From: Saprospiraceae bacterium
GTDB taxonomy: Bacteria; Bacteroidota; Bacteroidia; Chitinophagales; Saprospiraceae
Length of the DNA: 64,000 bases
Direction: 5' to 3'
NCBI GenBank assembly: GCA_016715405.1
Contig: JADKAE010000019.1
Coordinates: 1 to 64,000, forward strand
Shown here: one piece after another, positions 19,172-28,932 of the stretch
Layout of the letters: every line of letters begins with the position of its first letter
Position numbering within the stretch: the first letter of the stretch is position 1
Program-made: the position numbers and the translations under genes
The notes under the pieces: model-generated
The model's database searches: none
The model's input: the letters and a program-made list of their open reading frames with translations, nothing else
What the model was told of the DNA's origin: nothing

Positions 19172-19791
19172 TTTAAATAGTTTGTAAGCACCTCCCGGAT
19201 ACTGCGGTACATATCTCGCTTCTCCGCTAAAAAAGCGGGTAAATCGGCCCATACCGCCTGCTCGATATCTTCTTCCGCCTGAGGAATGAGCTTGTCGTTG
19301 CTGGTCTTCATGACATACCAGAAAGTCTCCTTCAAAATGCGCTTTTCTCTTTTTTCTCTGTACGTATGGTAAGTTGTACCGACTGACTGCTGCAGTTGCA
19401 CATCTACCAGACCCGTTTCTTCCTTTACTTCCCGCACGGCCGCTTCTTCCATAGTTTCTCCTTCGTCCACTTTGCCTTTTGGCAAATCCCAACTATTGCG
19501 ACGGTAAATCAGGAGAATCTGGCCGGCGGTGTTAAATACCAGTCCGCCGGCAGCCGGGATATACGTATAGAGCGTCAGAAAATCGTCCCAGATTTTCGAT
19601 ACATCGTCGTTGTAGACAATGATGCAATCAAAGCGCCGGGATTTTTCGAGCAGATCGGCGTAATTGAGCAAATACTTGGGTTTGCCGGGATAACGGGCCA
19701 CCATCACAGCGGGTGAAGGGGCGGGTAAATGTGCCAACTCTACGGTCGTACACATATAAAGGGGCGTGTCGTTAATATATACTTTGTACAT
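19168..19791 (-). CDS. Nudix hydrolase
   Basis: This protein of 207 residues has an intact Nudix box (GKVDEGETMEEAAVREVKEE then TGL), preceded by NSWDLPKG. The box binds the metal and cleaves a nucleoside-diphosphate-linked substrate. The N-terminal 70 residues are an extra domain seen in Bacteroidota members, ending before YIPAAGGLVFN. The substrate is not predictable. It ends in the shared heptamer palindrome and starts 28 bases from the divergent pyrE. Confidence 0.88.
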   Translation of the reverse strand: MYKVYINDTPLYMCTTVELAHLPAPSPAVMVARYPGKPKYLLNYADLLEKSRRFDCIIVYNDDVSKIWDDFLTLYTYIPAAGGLVFNTAGQILLIYRRNSWDLPKGKVDEGETMEEAAVREVKEETGLVDVQLQQSVGTTYHTYREKREKRILKETFWYVMKTSNDKLIPQAEEDIEQAVWADLPAFLAEKRDMYRSIREVLTNYLK

Positions 19792-19819
19792 TTGCTGGGT
19801 CTATGAAAACGTACACAAA

Positions 19820-20480
19820 ATGGATCAAACAATAGCCCTAAGCGTAGCGCAACAGTTGCTGCAAATTAAGGCAATAAAATTGAGTCCCCAAAACCCATTT
19901 ACCTGGGCATCGGGGATGCGATCGCCGATCTACTGCGACAATAGGGTGGCACTCTCCCACCCCTGCTGTTCGAAACCTGCTCATCAAGGGATTTCAAGAG
20001 GCATCGGGGGCTTTTGGCCCGGTAGACGTCGTCGCCGGGGTGGCCACCGCGGGTATACCCCATGGCGCCATATTGGCCGACAGGCTGGGATTGCCGTTTG
20101 TGTATGTGCGGGAGAAAGCAAAATCACACGGCCGCCAAAACCAGATCGAAGGCGAATTGAGTCCTGGAGCCCGCGTGTTAGTTGTAGAAGATCTCATTTC
20201 TACAGGCGGTAGCAGCCTGAAAGCGGTTGAAGCTCTGCGGGAAGCGGGCGCGGTGGTAGCCGGCGTACTTGCCGTATTCACCTACGGACTGCCGGCCTCC
20301 GAACAAGCCTTTAGCGAAGCACAGTGTCCACACCTGGCATTAAGTGATTTTGAAACCCTGCTAAAGGCTGCCATGGAGGCTCATTATCTCAATGCCGAAT
20401 CTTTGAACACGCTCAGCGCCTGGAGCAAAAGCCCCCAGGCATGGAGCGAAAATTGGCTCGCTGCATACGAAGCCAAATAA
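19820..20480 (+). CDS. pyrE: Orotate phosphoribosyltransferase (one frameshift)
   Basis: It catalyses orotate + PRPP to OMP in pyrimidine synthesis. The start MDQTIALSVAQQLLQIKAIK and SGMRSPIYCDNR are typical of PyrE. The PRPP-binding loop is VLVVEDLISTGGSS. The frame breaks at the C4 run 19960-19963. Removing one C gives ALSHPAVRNLLIKGFQEASG and a protein of about 219 residues, the normal length. The rest (VATAGIPHGAILADRLGLP) is fully consistent. Confidence 0.92.
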
Positions 20481-20525
20481 ATTATTATCTTTGGCCGAAT
20501 AATCTAACACATACAAACGCTGTTT

Positions 20526-21605
20526 ATGTCGGTGATTACACCCAAGTCAGAAGAATTTCTGCGCAGCTATATCAACAATGCTTCTCCGACAGGTTTTGAA
20601 TCCGCTGGTCAGCAGCTTTGGCTCGACTATGTAAAGCCATTTATTACCAATTGGCACGTTGACAATTATGGCACCGTATACGGGGTTATCAACCCGGGTC
20701 ATGATTATAAAGTCGTCATCGAAGGGCATGCGGACGAGATTTCCTGGTTTGTACATTATATTTCTGAAGACGGGTTTATCAATGTGATTCGCAACGGAGG
20801 CTCCGATCACTTGATTGCGCCTTCCAAACGAGTCAACATCCATACCAAAAACGGCCTCGTCAAAGGCGTTTTTGGCTGGCCAGCGATACACACCCGCCAT
20901 GGCGACGACGCCAACCTGACGCCCAAACTCGAAAATATTTTTATAGATGTGGGCGCCAAAGACAAAGAAGAAGTGATGAAGATGGGTATCCACGTGGGCT
21001 GCGTCATTACCTATGAAGACGAGATGATCGTCCTCAACGACAGATACTACGTAGGAAGGGCCCTCGACAACCGCATCGGCGGTTTTTGTATCGCGGAGGT
21101 GGCGCGTCTTATTCACGAAAATAAGGTACAACTGCCCTATACCCTGTACGTAGTCAATTCGGTTCAGGAAGAAGTGGGGCTGCGGGGCGCCGAGATGATC
21201 GCCCAGACTATTAAGCCTAACGTCGCTATCGTAACCGACGTGACACACGATACCCATACTCCGCTGGTTAGTTCAAAAAAACACGGCGATGTAAAAAGCG
21301 GTGCAGGGCCTTCAGTGACCTATGCGCCTGCGGTTCATAACAAGCTACTGTCGCTTATCATTTCTACTGCCGAAGAAAAAGGCATCCCTGTGCAGCGCGA
21401 AGCAGCATCGAGGCGCACCGGCACCGATACCGATGCGTTTGCGTATTCAAACGGCGGCGTGCCTTCTGCCCTTATTTCTCTTCCGCTCCGGTATATGCAT
21501 ACCACTGTAGAAATGGCGCACAAAGACGACGTCAATAACGTGATCAAACTGATTTACGAAACGCTATTAAAAATCGAAAACAGCCATAATTTTAAGTATT
21601 TCTAA
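20526..21605 (+). CDS. M42-family metallo-aminopeptidase
   Basis: This protein of 359 residues is of the glutamyl-aminopeptidase/TET type. The metal and catalytic residues are recognisable: His in EGHADEISWF, Asp in RALDNRIGG, the Glu pair in VQEEVGLRGA, Asp in VTDVTHDT, and His in RYMHTTVE. The PDZ-like insertion (GLVKGVFGWPAIHTR) is present. These enzymes form large cytoplasmic complexes that trim peptides. The stop overlaps the ATG of the UbiA-like gene (TAATG). Confidence 0.9.
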   Translation: MSVITPKSEEFLRSYINNASPTGFESAGQQLWLDYVKPFITNWHVDNYGTVYGVINPGHDYKVVIEGHADEISWFVHYISEDGFINVIRNGGSDHLIAPSKRVNIHTKNGLVKGVFGWPAIHTRHGDDANLTPKLENIFIDVGAKDKEEVMKMGIHVGCVITYEDEMIVLNDRYYVGRALDNRIGGFCIAEVARLIHENKVQLPYTLYVVNSVQEEVGLRGAEMIAQTIKPNVAIVTDVTHDTHTPLVSSKKHGDVKSGAGPSVTYAPAVHNKLLSLIISTAEEKGIPVQREAASRRTGTDTDAFAYSNGGVPSALISLPLRYMHTTVEMAHKDDVNNVIKLIYETLLKIENSHNFKYF

Positions 21606-22453
21606 TGCGCCTGCTCAAGTCAATGTTGGATGCGCTTTTGTATGGCAATATCCTCATTGCATTGGGCGCAGCTTCCTTGTCGGGGCAAACGCAATGGCTA
21701 CTCACCGGACGCTTGCACTGGAGTCCTTATCTGGGTTTCCTTTTTTTCTCTACGTTAGGGTTATATACCGTTCACAGGTTGATCGGGCTGTCTAAATCTG
21801 CAAAAACGGGCTATTACCACGAGCGATGGGCAATCGTTGCGCGTTTTAAGCCGATGCTGTATGCGGAGTTGGGTCTTTCTGCTATTGCAGCCTGCTTTTT
21901 TTTTATAAAAATAATCGATCTGTGGGTTTGGCTACTCGCGCCATGCGCGCTGGCAGCCGCATACGTACTGCCTGTACTGAGTGGTTCCCGCAGACTTCGC
22001 GACGTACATTTTGTAAAAATTTTTACGCTCACCGCAGTCTGGGTTTATTTAACCGTGGTCTTGCCGGCAGCAGAACTACACCTGACCGTAAATCTCCCTA
22101 TGCTGGTGATGTGCATCGAGCGGTTGTGCTTCATCTTCGCCATTGCCCTTGCATTCGATCTGCGCGATATCGATTCCGATAAATCGGCGGGGGTGAAAAC
22201 CCTGCCGGGCAGCTGGGGAGTATCCAAAACGAAAGCCATAGCAGTCGGCAGCCTGGCGCTTATGCCAGTAGCTTCATTTTTTAATTGGCGGGCTGACGCA
22301 TACAGCTTATATTCGCTATTGGCATTGTTGCTTTCGGCAGGTATCAGCGCTATCCTGGTTGTAGGAGCCCGGCCGGCGAAAAGCGATTATTACTTCAGCG
22401 GACTCATAGATGGTATGTTATTATTTCAAAGTGTGTTAGTCTTGATCGTATGA
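21605..22453 (+). CDS. UbiA-like membrane prenyltransferase-family protein
   Basis: This protein of 282 residues has about eight hydrophobic helices. The second aspartate-rich motif of UbiA prenyltransferases is visible as DLRDIDSDKSAGVKTLP. The first motif, normally NDxxDxxxD, is not present. The equivalent position carries YTVHRLIGLSK, so binding of the prenyl diphosphate-magnesium complex would be altered. It may be a divergent or non-catalytic member. It is coupled to the M42 gene upstream and the EVE gene downstream by 1- and 4-base overlaps. I cannot name the substrate. Confidence 0.65.
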   Translation: MRLLKSMLDALLYGNILIALGAASLSGQTQWLLTGRLHWSPYLGFLFFSTLGLYTVHRLIGLSKSAKTGYYHERWAIVARFKPMLYAELGLSAIAACFFFIKIIDLWVWLLAPCALAAAYVLPVLSGSRRLRDVHFVKIFTLTAVWVYLTVVLPAAELHLTVNLPMLVMCIERLCFIFAIALAFDLRDIDSDKSAGVKTLPGSWGVSKTKAIAVGSLALMPVASFFNWRADAYSLYSLLALLLSAGISAILVVGARPAKSDYYFSGLIDGMLLFQSVLVLIV

Positions 22454-22863
22454 ATTATTGGTTAGTCAAATCAGAACCCTTCGTGTTCAGCTTTGCCGAT
22501 CTGGAGCGGGAAGGACGCACCATGTGGGAAGGCGTGAGAAACTATACAGCCCGCAACAACCTCAGAGCCATGCGCAACGGCGATATGGTGTTGTTTTACC
22601 ACAGCAACGAAGGTCTCGAAATAGTGGGCATTGCCTCCGTAATCAAGGAAGCTTACCCGGACCCCACCGCCGAAAAAGGCGATTGGTCGGTAGTTGACCT
22701 GGCGCCGGTGAAGCGACTGCAAAAAACCGTGCCGCTGTCGGTTATCAAAGCCACGCCTGTCCTGCAACAAATCGGGCTGGTTCGCCAGGGCAGATTATCA
22801 GTCATGCCTCTGCAACCCGAAGAATTTCAAGCTATTCTGCAAATGGCAGATACTACAATTTGA
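22450..22863 (+). CDS. EVE-domain protein
   Basis: This protein of 137 residues begins MNYWLVKSEPFVFSF and contains WEGVRNYTARNNLRAM and GDMVLFYHSN, the EVE (PUA-like) signature. EVE domains bind modified bases in DNA or RNA. Stand-alone bacterial versions are widespread and of uncertain role. It overlaps the UbiA-like gene by 4 bases. There is no restriction or methylation gene nearby. Confidence 0.88.
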   Translation: MNYWLVKSEPFVFSFADLEREGRTMWEGVRNYTARNNLRAMRNGDMVLFYHSNEGLEIVGIASVIKEAYPDPTAEKGDWSVVDLAPVKRLQKTVPLSVIKATPVLQQIGLVRQGRLSVMPLQPEEFQAILQMADTTI

Positions 22864-22873
22864 TCTTAAATTG

Positions 22874-22998
22874 TAACTGTTTAGTAGGGTTTAGTGCCTT
22901 CGCAGTTTAGCGTTAGGGTTTAGCGTTAGGTTTAGTTTTCTAAACATACAGCTAAACCCAATCGCTAAACCCTAACGCTAAACCCTACCAAACAGTTA
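22874..22998. repeat. GGGTTTAGCGTTAG palindromic array
   Basis: The left arm runs TAACTGTTTAGTAGGG, then TTTAGTGCCTTCGCAG, then GGGTTTAGCG units. A central TTTTCTAAACATACAGC turns it around. The right arm carries the reverse complements and ends in AAACAGTTA. The element fills the gap between the EVE gene and the amylase gene. The same family recurs at 25984-26151 and 42426-42524. Confidence 0.9.
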
Positions 22999-23015
22999 TC
23001 TTAAATTATTTTCAT

Positions 23016-24968
23016 ATGAAAACCCTCTCCTATCTTTCCGGACTGTGCGCCGTGCTGCTGATCGCAACTACAGGCGCTTTTGCACAAGCAGACAAAAGCA
23101 TATACAACGACGACCCCATGCAGACGATTCCGCTGGGCACAAAAGAAGCGGAATACTATTACCGCTATGCCAAAGGCGGTAAAGTGGACCAGGCGCGAAT
23201 AGAACCTCCATTTTGGTGGGTGGGTATGCACCACCCTACTGTCGAATTGATTATTTACGATCAGGATATTAGAAATGCAAGTGTAAGCGTCAATTATCCC
23301 GGCGTAAAAGTGAACAAGGTAAGTCAGGAGCAAAATCCCAACTACCTGTTTGTAGAACTGACCATTGGTCCCGGCGCCGCAGCGGGTAAATTCCCCATCG
23401 TGCTTACCTCAAACGGCAAAAGCAAAAGTTACGACTACGAGTTGCGCACCCGAGATACCGGCGCAGGCAGGGCGCAAGGCCTCACAAGCGCTGATTTCAT
23501 TTACACGCTCATGCCGGATCGCTTTGCCAACGGCGATCCGGGCAATGACAGCTACGCCGATATGAATGCCAGCGGCACCCACCGCGGAAAGATATTTTTC
23601 CGTCACGGCGGCGATATCCTGGGTATCATGGAACGGCTCGACTACCTGCAAGAACTTGGCGTGACAGCTATCTGGCCGACTCCCGTACTCGAAAACGACC
23701 AACCCTACGCATCTTATCACGGCTATGCGGTCACCGACCACTATCAAATAGATAAGCGATTCGGTAGCAACGAATTATATCTGCAATTTGTAGAAAAATG
23801 CCACGCCAGAGGTTTGAAAGTCGTCATGGATATCATCCACAATCACGTAGGCGACCAACACTGGTTTATCCGCGATTTGCCTTCAGAAGACTGGATTCAC
23901 CAGTTTCCCGAATTTACCCGCAGCATCTACCGCGAACCGGTATGGATGGACCCCTATGGCTCCGAAACAGACAAAAACGCCACAGCTGATGGCTGGTTTG
24001 ACCGCCATATGCCTGACCTCAACCAGAAAAATCCGCACCTGGCTAATTTTTTAATCCAAAACAATATTTGGTGGATTGAATACAGCGGCCACGACGCCTA
24101 TCGCATCGATACGTATTATTATCCCGACCAGGAATTCCTTTCTAAATGGTGTAAGCGAATTAAAGATGAATACCCCAATTTTCATCTTTTTGGTGAAACC
24201 TGGGTGCACGGCCCCGCCGTACAGGCATTTTTCACCCAAAACAACCACCTGGTAGAAGGTTTTAATTCCAACTTACCGGGAGTAACCGATTTTCAGATTC
24301 ACTATGCCATAACGGAATCGATTTCAGGCAAGCAGGGATGGACCGACGGGGTCAACAAATTGTACTATACCCTGGCCCAGGATTTCCTGTACGAGGACCC
24401 GTTCCGCAACGTGCTCTTTCTGGATAACCACGATACCAACAGATATTTCAGCTCTATTGGCGAAGATATGGCCAAGTACAAATCGGGCATAGCGCTGATG
24501 ATGACCCTGCGAGGCATCCCTTCCATTTATTATGCCACCGAAATACTGATGACCGGCCAAGGCGGCGCCTTTGGCGAAGCAGGCAGAAGGGATTTCCCCG
24601 GTGGCTGGCGGGATGATAAGGTGGATAAATTCAAAGCTTCCGGCCGCAGCCAAAAAGAACAGGAAGCGTTTGAATACGTGCGCAAATTGGCGCAATACCG
24701 CAAGCAAAACCCGGTGCTGCATCGGGGCAAACTCATGCAGTATGTGCCCAATAACGGTGTGTACGCCTACTTCCGCTATGACGGCAAAAAAACGGTGATG
24801 GTGGTGTTTAATTCAACCGACAAACCTGTTGAAGTAGCTACTACGCGATTCCACGAACGCATGGCCGGCTATAATTCCGCGATGGATGTGATAAGCGGCG
24901 AAACGCTCGGCAACCTGGCCAAAATCTCACTACAACCCAGTGAGACGAGGGTGCTGGAACTGAGGTAA
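23016..24968 (+). CDS. Secreted GH13 alpha-amylase / neopullulanase
   Basis: This protein of 650 residues has a signal peptide (to GAFAQ) and an N-terminal cyclomaltodextrinase-type beta domain (PPFWWVGMHHPTVELIIY). The GH13 barrel follows, with conserved regions VMDIIHNHVGD, DAYRIDTYYYP (nucleophile Asp), LFGETWVHG (acid/base Glu) and FLDNHDTNR (transition-state Asp). A C-terminal beta domain closes it. It should cut alpha-1,4 (and perhaps alpha-1,6) linkages of starch or maltodextrin in the periplasm. No susCD pair is adjacent. The TAA is directly followed by an octamer repeat. Confidence 0.92.
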   Translation: MKTLSYLSGLCAVLLIATTGAFAQADKSIYNDDPMQTIPLGTKEAEYYYRYAKGGKVDQARIEPPFWWVGMHHPTVELIIYDQDIRNASVSVNYPGVKVNKVSQEQNPNYLFVELTIGPGAAAGKFPIVLTSNGKSKSYDYELRTRDTGAGRAQGLTSADFIYTLMPDRFANGDPGNDSYADMNASGTHRGKIFFRHGGDILGIMERLDYLQELGVTAIWPTPVLENDQPYASYHGYAVTDHYQIDKRFGSNELYLQFVEKCHARGLKVVMDIIHNHVGDQHWFIRDLPSEDWIHQFPEFTRSIYREPVWMDPYGSETDKNATADGWFDRHMPDLNQKNPHLANFLIQNNIWWIEYSGHDAYRIDTYYYPDQEFLSKWCKRIKDEYPNFHLFGETWVHGPAVQAFFTQNNHLVEGFNSNLPGVTDFQIHYAITESISGKQGWTDGVNKLYYTLAQDFLYEDPFRNVLFLDNHDTNRYFSSIGEDMAKYKSGIALMMTLRGIPSIYYATEILMTGQGGAFGEAGRRDFPGGWRDDKVDKFKASGRSQKEQEAFEYVRKLAQYRKQNPVLHRGKLMQYVPNNGVYAYFRYDGKKTVMVVFNSTDKPVEVATTRFHERMAGYNSAMDVISGETLGNLAKISLQPSETRVLELR

Positions 24969-24969
24969 A

Positions 24970-25064
24970 GACTTTAGGACTGTATGACTGTAGGACTTTA
25001 CGACTATACGATTTAAGTGCAAACGTCTTAAAGTCATATAGTCGTAAAGTCGTACAGTCTAACT
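24970..25064. repeat. GACTnTnn octamer palindrome
   Basis: Octamers GACTTTAG, GACTGTAT, GACTGTAG, GACTTTAC and GACTATAC run rightward. After a centre near 25010 the reverse complements (GTCATATA, GTCGTAAA, GTCGTACA) run back. It lies between the convergent amylase and 6-phosphogluconate dehydrogenase genes, touching the TAA of one and the TAG of the other. Confidence 0.9.
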
Positions 25065-25967
25065 TTTCTCCACAGCATGTCCTCCGAAGCCATGCCTCAG
25101 GGCGGCCACCACTTTTCCCGAAAAAGTATCTTCCATCTGCGAGCGGTAGCGCATAAACAGCGACAATGCGATTACCGGCGTGGGCACGCCGAGGTCGAGC
25201 GCCGTTTCTACCGTCCATTTGCCTTCGCCGGATGAATTCATCACACCTTTGATAGACGACAACTCCGGGTCGGCGGCAAAAGCGGATTCGGCGAGTTCCA
25301 TGAGCCAACCCCGGATTACGGAGCCGTGGTTCCATACTTTTGCAATATTTTGATAATCAATATCATAATCGCTTTTCTGAAGCACTTCAAAACCTTCGGC
25401 CATCGCCTGCATCATGCCGTATTCGATGCCGTTGTGTACCATTTTTACAAAATGACCGCTGCCGGGGCCTCCGGTATACACATAGCCGTCGGGCTGTGCT
25501 AAGGCCTGGAATACGTGTTCCCAGCGTTCAAAAACCGCTTTTTCCCCGCCGGCCATCAGACAGGCGCCGTGCCGGGCGCCGCTCACTCCCCCACTGGTGC
25601 CGCAATCGAGGAAATGGATGCCCAACTCTCGGAGTTCGTGGTAGTGTTTCACGCTGTCTTTGTACATCGAATTACCGCCGTCAATGACGGTATCGCCGGG
25701 GCTCAACAATGCCGCGAGTTGTTCCAGTGTATGCGCAACGGCTTCGCCGGCGGGAATCATCAGCCAGATAAGACGCGGAGTGGGAAGGTTCTGAACCAGC
25801 GCTTCCAGGGAGTCAGCCGTATGGATGTCTTCCTGGGTAGACTTAGCTCGCAGTCCGGCATCGATATCGTAGCCGGTCACCGAAAATCCTTTGTCGCGGA
25901 GGTTCAGGGTAATGGCGAGGCCCATTTTTCCCATACCCACAACTCCTATGTGTTGTGATGCTTGCAT
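25059..25967 (-). CDS. gnd: 6-phosphogluconate dehydrogenase, decarboxylating (short NAD-type)
   Basis: It converts 6-phosphogluconate to ribulose 5-phosphate and CO2. The protein has 302 residues, the length of the GndA/GntZ-like short class rather than the 470-residue class. It has a GVVGMGKMGLAI dinucleotide motif, DCGTSGGVSGARHGACLM at the substrate site, and the catalytic Lys in GHFVKMVHNGIEYG. It is preceded on the same strand by gluconate permease and gluconokinase, which supply its substrate. An oligomer palindrome separates it from the permease gene. Confidence 0.92.
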   Translation of the reverse strand: MQASQHIGVVGMGKMGLAITLNLRDKGFSVTGYDIDAGLRAKSTQEDIHTADSLEALVQNLPTPRLIWLMIPAGEAVAHTLEQLAALLSPGDTVIDGGNSMYKDSVKHYHELRELGIHFLDCGTSGGVSGARHGACLMAGGEKAVFERWEHVFQALAQPDGYVYTGGPGSGHFVKMVHNGIEYGMMQAMAEGFEVLQKSDYDIDYQNIAKVWNHGSVIRGWLMELAESAFAADPELSSIKGVMNSSGEGKWTVETALDLGVPTPVIALSLFMRYRSQMEDTFSGKVVAALRHGFGGHAVEKS

Positions 25968-25983
25968 ATAGAAATTTATAATA

Positions 25984-26151
25984 AGGTTTAGTGCCTTCGG
26001 CAGTTTGGCGTTAGGGTTTAGCGTTTGGGTTTAGCGTTAGGGTTTAGCGTTAGGGTTTAGCGTTAGGGTTTAGTTTTTTTAACATACAGCTAAACCCAAT
26101 CGCTAAACTGCGAATGCACTAAACCCAATCGCTAAACCCTCTTAAACAGTT
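25984..26151. repeat. GGGTTTAGCGTTAG palindromic array, longest copy
   Basis: After a lead GTTTAGTGCCTTCGGCAG, about six GGGTTTAGCGTT units run rightward to a centre (AACATACAGC near 26080). Reverse-complement units (AAACCCAATCGCTAAA) run back and end in AAACAGTTAC. It fills the gap between the minus-strand gnd and gntP genes. Confidence 0.9.
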
Positions 26152-26161
26152 ACAATTTATA

Positions 26162-27477
26162 TTAAATGAACAGGTCCAGGAGTAAACACCCCAGCAGTCC
26201 CACTACGGATACAATCGTTTCCATTACAGTCCAGGATTTGAGTGTTTGTACGATCGTGAGATTGAAATATTCCTTGAACAACCAAAAGCCGGTATCATTC
26301 ACCTGTGAGCAGGTCAGGCTGCCGGCGCCGGTGGCCAATACCAATAGCTCAGGGCTGGCGTGGCCTCCGGTTGCCAGCGGTGCGGCGATACCTGCGGCGG
26401 TCAGGGCGGCTACCGTGGCTGAACCCAGCGCGATGCGCAGGGCTGCGGCTATGCTCCAGGCAAGCAGCAGTGGCGACATATTACTGGCATTAAACAATTT
26501 GACCAGGTAATCGCCCGCTTGACTATCCACCAATACCTGCTTGAAGGCCCCGCCTCCGCCTATGATCAACAGAATCATAGCAACAGGTTTGACGGCATTG
26601 GCAAAGCCATCCATAATGTCGCTCCATTTGCGGCCCAAACCCAAGCCAAGCGTTAAAGCGCCCAACAATACGGCTAGCAAAAGCGCGATAACCGGGTCTC
26701 CGATAAACGATAGTAAGGTCAATACCGGGTGGCCTTCCGGCAAGGTCAATTTGGCGACAGCCGCACCGGCCATCAGCAAAACCGGCGTCAATGCCGTAAA
26801 AACGGCTATAGAAAAGCCGGGTACCCGATGAGGATTATCGGGTTCAGCTTTGATAAGCCCCTCTGGCAGCGCCGTCCAGCTATTTTTAAACGTACTGCCA
26901 AATAGCCAACCGGCTACCAGAATAGCTGGAATAGCTATTACGAGCCCATACAAAAGCGTAAGCGTGATATCGGCCTGATAAGTAACAGCCACTGCCGTAG
27001 GCGCCGGATGGGGCGGCAAAAAGCCATGCGTAACCGACAAGGCCGCTATCATCGGTATGCCTACGTACAACAGCGGCAAACGCGTAGAAGCCGTAACGGC
27101 AAAAATGAGGGGAATGACGATCAGAAAACCCACCGTGTAAAACAGCGGAATGCCAATGATAAAACCGGTGAGCATCAAAGCCCAGGGTACCCGGCGGGGG
27201 CCAAAAATCTCTACCAGCTTGGAAGTAATCACCCTGGCCGCACCGCTTTCCGCGATAAGCGCGCCGAGCATGGCGCCAAAACCAAGCATCAGCGCCAGGT
27301 CTCCCAGGGTATCCCCCACCCCTTTTTGATGGATCCTACTACCTGGCCAATGGGCATGCCTTCGGCTAAACCTACGCCTACCGCTACGATGATCAACGCA
27401 ATAAACGCATTAAACCGCAGTCCGATAACCAGTATCAACAATAGCGCGATACCCAATGCAATGACGATTAATGGCAT
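26162..27477 (-). CDS. gntP: Gluconate permease, GntP family (one frameshift)
   Basis: This inner-membrane gluconate:H+ symporter of about 438 residues has many hydrophobic helices. It opens MPLIVIALGIALLLILVIG and has the family region HGFLPPHPAPTAVAV. The frame breaks at the C4 run 27320-27323 (G's in the coding strand). One added base joins GSIKKGVGDTLGDLALML. It ends 3 bases before the end of gluconokinase in the same direction, so gntK-gntP-gnd probably act as a gluconate-use operon. Confidence 0.9.
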
Positions 27478-27480
27478 GGT

Positions 27481-28923
27481 TTATAGGTATTTGTATTTTT
27501 TTAATAATAATTTAAATTCAAAAAATGAATCGCGATAGATCTCGTGGTTAGGGGTATTTGGATAAAATGTCTTTGTATCCTTTTCCACTGGGGCAAACTC
27601 GTGGCCGGTTAAGACTTTTCGGGCCAATACAGCTGCACCCCAGGCGGAAAGTTCTTCTGTGTGGCTCAGACAAACCTTTGTGCCAAAAATATCGGCTGCC
27701 AACTGCATAAAAAACGGCGATGCTGCCATACCCCCGCTCATCACAATACGGGAAAAGGCTGGATTGCCGCCGGTATTATGCATTTCCTCGATAATGAGGT
27801 GTAAATTAAATAAAATTCCCTCCAAGGCAGCACGCAACAGGTGAGCCGGCTTGTGCCGGTGCGTAAGTCCGGAAAAAGCGGCCTGCGCCGAGGCATTCCA
27901 CAAAGGCGCCCGCTCCCCCATCAGATAAGGCATAAAAAGCAGTCCCTCGCTGCCTGCGGGCGCTTGAGCGGCGAGATCGAAGCGCTTTTGATAATTGGTA
28001 CGCCTCACACCGAAGAGGCCGCTGTTGAGCCATTCCCAGGTATTGCCGCCGTTGTTGGAGGCGCCGCCAAACACGTATTGACCTTGCGAGAGTATATAGC
28101 AAAATAGCCGGCCATGCGGGTTGATCACGGGCGCGGGTGCATTGCTGCGCAGCGCAGCGCTGGTGCCCACCGTCATTACAGCCTGTCCTGGTCCGGTGAT
28201 CCCGGCGCCCAGGTTGGCCAGGCAGCCGTCGCTGGCCCCTATGACGATTGGAATGCCGGCAAGTGTTTTGTGGGTTGATGCGAGTATTTCTTCAGGAGAA
28301 ACCGGCTGGGAAAGCTGCTCGCGATGGATTTGGGCATATTTCAGGGCCTCTTCACACCAATGTATTTGATGAAGATCAAACAAACCAGTAGCAGATGCGA
28401 TGGAGTAATCTATCAGCCAGGCGCCAGTAAGCCGGAAAACAAGGTATTCCTTTAGCGAAACCCAACGCGCCGCGCGCTTACACAGCTCGGGATGATGGGT
28501 GTGCCACCAGCGCAATTTGCACAGCGGAGACATCGGGTGAATGGGCGTTCCCGTGCGCTCATACAACTGTTTGCCTAAGCTTTTTTTATTCAGTTTATCG
28601 GCTTCTTCTACACTGCGGTTATCCGACCACAGCACCGCACGGGTAAGCGGCCTTCCATCGGCGTCTACTGCAAAAATGCTGTGCATAGCGCCGCTCAGGC
28701 CGATACCCCCAATCGGCGATTGGAGGGTGCGGATCAAGGCGAGCAGACAACTAAGCGTTTTGCGGAAAACCTGATCCGGGTCTTGTTCCACATAATCCGG
28801 CCGGGGCGAAAAAGCGGGATAATACCCCCGTTTTATAGCCACCGTCTGCCCTTGTTCGTCAAAAGCGATGGCTTTTACCGCAGTAGTCCCCACATCAAGG
28901 CCGATATAGATTGCTGGCGTCAA
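27481..28923 (-). CDS. gntK: Gluconokinase, FGGY family
   Basis: It phosphorylates gluconate with ATP. The protein of 480 residues has FGGY features: the N-terminal phosphate loop IGLDVGTTAVKAIAFD, GLSGAMHSIFAVD, VLWSDNRSVEEAD, the catalytic Asp region GASDGCLANLGAG, and MSGGMAASPFFMQLAAD. The FGGY class, rather than the small P-loop gluconokinase, is used here. It is followed by gntP and gnd, which fits the substrate assignment. Other FGGY substrates cannot be fully excluded from sequence alone. Confidence 0.88.
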   Translation of the reverse strand: MTPAIYIGLDVGTTAVKAIAFDEQGQTVAIKRGYYPAFSPRPDYVEQDPDQVFRKTLSCLLALIRTLQSPIGGIGLSGAMHSIFAVDADGRPLTRAVLWSDNRSVEEADKLNKKSLGKQLYERTGTPIHPMSPLCKLRWWHTHHPELCKRAARWVSLKEYLVFRLTGAWLIDYSIASATGLFDLHQIHWCEEALKYAQIHREQLSQPVSPEEILASTHKTLAGIPIVIGASDGCLANLGAGITGPGQAVMTVGTSAALRSNAPAPVINPHGRLFCYILSQGQYVFGGASNNGGNTWEWLNSGLFGVRRTNYQKRFDLAAQAPAGSEGLLFMPYLMGERAPLWNASAQAAFSGLTHRHKPAHLLRAALEGILFNLHLIIEEMHNTGGNPAFSRIVMSGGMAASPFFMQLAADIFGTKVCLSHTEELSAWGAAVLARKVLTGHEFAPVEKDTKTFYPNTPNHEIYRDSFFEFKLLLKKYKYL

Positions 28924-28932
28924 GCTTTTTTT

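Noticed and set aside
22874..26151. GGGTTTAGCG units as a real telomere or linear-replicon end
   Set aside because: The arrays are internal, palindromic and flanked by ordinary genes on both sides; similarity to the plant TTTAGGG repeat is coincidental.
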